Positions 3,875 through 7,205 of a DNA stretch of 7,205 nucleotides are shown piece by piece. Position 1 is the stretch's first letter. Every line of letters starts with the position of its first letter. The notes beneath the pieces are model-generated. The model saw only the letters and a list, made by a program, of their open reading frames with translations. It was not told where the DNA came from and did no database searches. A program made the translations under genes and the position numbers. The stretch is from CAZZCS01 sp964652645 (GTDB lineage: Bacteria > Cloacimonadota > Cloacimonadia > Cloacimonadales > Cloacimonadaceae), in assembly GCA_964652645.1 (NCBI GenBank), contig CAZZCS010000110.1, forward strand, positions 1 through 7,205. The letters run 5' to 3'.

Positions 3875-6265
3875 ATGATGGTCAGCAAAAGCAGCTTGTC
3901 TGAAAGAGATATCTGTTCCAAATACATTACACCAGCTTTGGTGAAAGCAGGTTGGTCTCTGGAAACACAGATTAGGGAAGAACTGACTCTAACTAATGGA
4001 CGCATCATTGTCAGAGGGAAACTTCACACACGGGCAAAGAACAAAAGGGCAGATTACGTCTTGTTCTACATGCCCAATATTCCCATAGCGGTGATTGAAG
4101 CAAAGGACAATAATCACTCAATTGCTGATGGAATGCAACAAGCTCTGGGTTATGCAGAGATGCTACAAGTTCCTTTTGTTTTCAGCTCCAATGGCGATGG
4201 CTTCCTGTTTCACAATAGATTAGCCACTAGGGAAGCAGTGGAAACTGAGTTAAGCCTGGACGCATTCCCATCTCCTGAGGACTTGTGGGCTATACTGAAA
4301 TCTCACCAAGGTATTGACCCCACCCAAGAGAGCATCATCACTCAAGATTACTATAGCGATGCAAGCAATAAGACCCCTAGATATTACCAGATATTAGCAA
4401 TCAACAAGACGATAGAGGCCATTGCTCGAGGACAAAACAGGATTCTATTGGTAATGGCTACCGGTACTGGTAAGACCTACACGGCTTTTCAGATTATCTG
4501 GCGCTTGTGGAAATCACGAGCAAAGAAGAGGATACTCTATTTGGCTGATAGAAACATCCTCATAGATCAAACCATGACCAACGACTTTAAGCCATTCGGT
4601 TCTGCAATGACCAAGATTCAAAAACGTCAAGTCAACAAGTCCTATGAAATCTACCTTTCTCTTTACCAAGCTGTTACGGGTACTGAGGAAGAGATGAATA
4701 TCTACAAACAGTTCAGCCGGGATTTTTTTGATTTAGTGATCGTAGATGAGTGTCACCGAGGTAGCGCTGCAGACGATTCTAACTGGAGGCAAATCCTGGA
4801 GTACTATGAAGGAGCAACCCAGATTGGTATGACAGCCACTCCAAAAGAGACCAAAGACGTATCCAATATCCATTACTTCGGTGATCCAATCTACACCTAT
4901 TCTCTAAGGCAGGGTATAGAAGACGGCTTCTTAGCCCCTTATAAAGTCGTACGCATTGATCTGGATAAGGATCTGACAGGCTGGAGGCCTGATAAGGGCA
5001 AGATCGACAAGTTTGGCAATGAAGTAGAAGACCGGATATATAACCAAAGTGACTTTGACCGCTCTCTCGTGCTGGAGAAACGTACTGAATTGGTTGCCAG
5101 AAAGATTTCTGAGTTTCTTAAACAAACCAACCGCTTTGATAAAACTATCGTATTTTGCTCCAACATCGATCATGCAGAAAGGATGAGAATTGCACTGGTT
5201 AATGAAAACAACGACATCGCTGCCGATTCTAAGTATGTGATGCGGATTACCGGGGATAATGAAGAGGGGAAAATGGAACTCGATAATTTCATTTTTCCAG
5301 AATCGAAGTATCCTGTCATAGCCACAACATCCAAACTAATGACTACGGGAGTAGACGCTCAGACCTGCAAGCTTATTGTCTTGGATCAGATTATCCACTC
5401 CATGACTGAGTTTAAGCAGATCATAGGCAGAGGCACCCGCATCAACGAGGATTATGGGAAGTACTACTTCACGATCATAGATTTCAAGAAGGCAACAGAG
5501 CTATTTGCCGATCCTGATTTCGACGGAGACCCTGTTCAGATCTACGAACCCAAGAGCATCGATGACTCCCCGGTACCTCCAGATGAAGAAACTGATCATA
5601 GTGAAGGATCAGATAATGCAGACGAACCACCCCTGGATATTGAGCCCGGCCAAGATCAGATACCGGATTTTCCTCCATTTGAGGAATCAAACAAAGAGCA
5701 AAGCGTAAAACGCTATTATGTGGCTGATGTTCCTGTTGCCGTTGTTGCAGAAAGGGTTCAGTATTTTGATCCCAATGGCAGGCTAATCACCGAATCGCTG
5801 CGAGATTACACCAGGAAGGCAGTATTCAGCGAGTACTCATCTCTGGATGAGTTTCTTATCCGTTGGAACGATACTGAGAAGAAGAAGGTCATCATTGATG
5901 AACTGGCAAATCATGGAGTGTTCTTCGATGCCCTGGAACTGGAGATTGGTAAGAATCTTGATCCTTTTGATCTGATCTGCCATGTGGCATGGGATAGACC
6001 TCCCCTCACCCGGAAAGAACGAGCGGAAAACGTAAAGAAGAGGGACTACTTCAGCAAATACGGAGAGCAAGCCCGGGCTGTATTGAACGCGCTTTTAGAC
6101 AAATATGCCGATGAGGGCATTACCCACATTGAAGAACGCCAGATCCTCACAATTAGTCCCTTCTCCGAAATGGGAACCCCAGTGGAGATAGTGCAATTGT
6201 TTGGCGGTATAGATAACTTTAACAAGGCTGTTGCTGAACTTGAGCAACAGCTATACACAGCTTAA
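3875..6265 (+). CDS. hsdR: Type I restriction enzyme R subunit
   Basis: This 796-residue protein is the restriction and translocation subunit of a type I system: an N-terminal nuclease joined to an ATP-driven DNA translocase that acts with HsdM and HsdS on DNA lacking the host methylation. The nuclease has Asp60 (KRADYVL) and Glu75-Ala-Lys77 (IEAKD), a PD-(D/E)xK pattern. The motor has Walker A MATGTGK (194-200), DECH (291-294), TAT (320-322), TTGVDAQT (490-497) and QIIGRGTR (515-522). An acidic, proline-rich linker at ~545-605 leads to a C-terminal helical domain (~615-796). Length and layout suit the shorter EcoEI-like R proteins. All key residues are present, so it is probably active. Two adjacent ATGs (3875, 3878) follow AAAGG at 3866-3870; the second has better spacing. 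hsdM begins 13 bp after the stop. No clear promoter lies in 3811-3874, so transcription may come from the duplicated leader upstream. Confidence 0.96.
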   Translation: MMVSKSSLSERDICSKYITPALVKAGWSLETQIREELTLTNGRIIVRGKLHTRAKNKRADYVLFYMPNIPIAVIEAKDNNHSIADGMQQALGYAEMLQVPFVFSSNGDGFLFHNRLATREAVETELSLDAFPSPEDLWAILKSHQGIDPTQESIITQDYYSDASNKTPRYYQILAINKTIEAIARGQNRILLVMATGTGKTYTAFQIIWRLWKSRAKKRILYLADRNILIDQTMTNDFKPFGSAMTKIQKRQVNKSYEIYLSLYQAVTGTEEEMNIYKQFSRDFFDLVIVDECHRGSAADDSNWRQILEYYEGATQIGMTATPKETKDVSNIHYFGDPIYTYSLRQGIEDGFLAPYKVVRIDLDKDLTGWRPDKGKIDKFGNEVEDRIYNQSDFDRSLVLEKRTELVARKISEFLKQTNRFDKTIVFCSNIDHAERMRIALVNENNDIAADSKYVMRITGDNEEGKMELDNFIFPESKYPVIATTSKLMTTGVDAQTCKLIVLDQIIHSMTEFKQIIGRGTRINEDYGKYYFTIIDFKKATELFADPDFDGDPVQIYEPKSIDDSPVPPDEETDHSEGSDNADEPPLDIEPGQDQIPDFPPFEESNKEQSVKRYYVADVPVAVVAERVQYFDPNGRLITESLRDYTRKAVFSEYSSLDEFLIRWNDTEKKKVIIDELANHGVFFDALELEIGKNLDPFDLICHVAWDRPPLTRKERAENVKKRDYFSKYGEQARAVLNALLDKYADEGITHIEERQILTISPFSEMGTPVEIVQLFGGIDNFNKAVAELEQQLYTA

Positions 6266-6268
6266 GAT

Positions 6269-6272
6269 GGAG
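6269..6272 (+). promoter_or_regulatory. Ribosome binding site of hsdM
   Basis: GGAG, six bases before the ATG at 6279, lies just after the hsdR stop. It fixes the hsdM start and supports co-transcription of hsdR and hsdM. Confidence 0.7.
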
Positions 6273-6278
6273 ATATAA

Positions 6279-7205
6279 ATGGCAATAGGAACGTTGATTA
6301 AGATAATTCAAGACATCATGCGCAAGGACGTGGGTGTGGATGGTGACGCCCAGAGAATCAGTCAGATGGTCTGGCTGCTGTTTCTCAAGATCTTTGACGA
6401 TAAGGAAAAGGAGTGGCAGGTCACTATAGAAGGGTACAAATCCCCCCTACAGAAGCGATTTCAATGGTCTAATTGGGCTGCCGATCCAGAGGGGATGACC
6501 GGAGATGAGCTGATCGATTTTGTTAATAATGACCTTTTCCCAGCCCTCAAGAAACTTGCCACTACTGCAGGTGTAAGTGCACACGGAAAGGTAGTGGGCG
6601 GTGTATTTGAAGATGCCTACAACTACATGAAGTCGGGCACCCTACTCCGCCAGGTGATTAACACCATTCAAAGCGATGTGGATTTCAACGTTCAAAATGA
6701 CAGGCATATCTTCAACGATATTTATGAAAAGATACTGGCTGATCTCCAATCTGCTGGAAACGCAGGTGAGTATTACACACCCCGGGCTATGACCCAGATT
6801 ATGGTAGATATGATTGGTCCCAAGCTGGGTGAAAGCATACTAGATCCCGCCTGCGGTACGGGTGGCTTCTTAACCTGCGCCATCGAACACTTGAGAAAAC
6901 AGGAAAAAACCTCAGAGGATAGACTTGCAATCCAAAACAATATCCACGGCGTCGAAAAGAAGCCGCTCCCCCACATGTTGGCAGTTACAAATATGATGCT
7001 GCACGGCATTGATTTGCCCACCAATATCTTGCACGATAATACCCTCAGCCGCCCCCTCAAAGATTATGGACCCAAAGACCGGGTTGATATTGTGGTGACA
7101 AATCCACCCTTTGGGGGCATGGAAGAGGATGGTATTGAGAATAACTTCCCCAGGAAATACAAAACCCGAGAAACGGCCGATCTTTTCTTGGCTTTGATTA
7201 TGCAC
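6279..7205 (+). CDS. hsdM: Type I DNA methyltransferase M subunit (3' end beyond window)
   Basis: The first 309 codons of an N6-adenine methyltransferase subunit, cut by the window edge; family members usually have about 480-540 residues. Residues ~1-130 form the helical HsdM N-terminal domain (RISQMVWLLFLKIFDDKEKE at 26-45). EYYTP at 164-168 precedes the S-adenosylmethionine site DPACGTGGF (189-197), and the catalytic NPPF is at 275-278, followed by GG. HsdM with HsdS methylates the target site and so protects host DNA; together with HsdR it forms the restriction complex. The frame is intact up to the edge. The order hsdR-hsdM places hsdS probably downstream, outside the window. Confidence 0.96.
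   Translation, partial: MAIGTLIKIIQDIMRKDVGVDGDAQRISQMVWLLFLKIFDDKEKEWQVTIEGYKSPLQKRFQWSNWAADPEGMTGDELIDFVNNDLFPALKKLATTAGVSAHGKVVGGVFEDAYNYMKSGTLLRQVINTIQSDVDFNVQNDRHIFNDIYEKILADLQSAGNAGEYYTPRAMTQIMVDMIGPKLGESILDPACGTGGFLTCAIEHLRKQEKTSEDRLAIQNNIHGVEKKPLPHMLAVTNMMLHGIDLPTNILHDNTLSRPLKDYGPKDRVDIVVTNPPFGGMEEDGIENNFPRKYKTRETADLFLALIMH

Noticed and set aside
4931..5173. - strand frames inside hsdR
   Set aside because: Shadows of the hsdR coding frame, without ribosome sites or known motifs.

Overview
Bacterial DNA from an accessory (defence/SOS) region. The phylum cannot be fixed from the sequence. Genes are tightly packed with clear Shine-Dalgarno sites, and the recognisable products are a DnaE-type PHP protein, DinD, and the HsdR and HsdM subunits of a type I restriction-modification system. 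All convincing genes lie on the + strand.

Layout. Positions 1-340 hold no convincing gene: a C-rich, nearly G-free tract is followed by a 48-bp imperfect palindrome carrying four CTCGAG motifs. At 417-1592 is a 391-residue protein that starts like the PHP domain of DNA polymerase III alpha but lacks the catalytic polymerase core. After a 241-bp gap with an inverted repeat comes a 111-codon ORF (1834-2169). Its first ~45 residues resemble the start of PLD-type/helicase-associated proteins and its second half is unrecognised. It overlaps dinD (2156-3019). A perfect 28-bp palindrome lies 2 nt after dinD. From 3154 to 3801 much of the earlier material recurs: a shortened PHP gene tail, the same intergenic region and the same PLD-like start, which now stops after 37 codons. 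hsdR (3875-6265) and hsdM (6279 to the window end, incomplete) follow as an operon. hsdS is not in the window.

The most notable feature is this repeated leader. Two different cargoes, dinD and hsdRM, are each preceded by the same PHP tail, intergenic inverted repeat and PLD-like gene start. The copies are a mosaic: about 94% identical on the left (961-1085 vs 3154-3278), identical by my reading over 459 bp in the middle (1416-1874 vs 3279-3737), and about 88% identical on the right (1875-1938 vs 3738-3801). Copy 2 also lacks exactly 330 bp (110 codons, in frame) between two copies of an 8-bp repeat. This fits modular exchange of cargo at a recombination-prone leader or gene conversion between paralogous loci. 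That reading is inference; the repeat itself is directly visible.

Functionally, HsdR and HsdM would form the restriction/translocation and methylation parts of a type I system, with specificity supplied by a subunit outside the window. DinD is known in E. coli as a damage-inducible RecA antagonist. The PHP protein is probably a remnant or a repurposed non-polymerase DnaE paralog.
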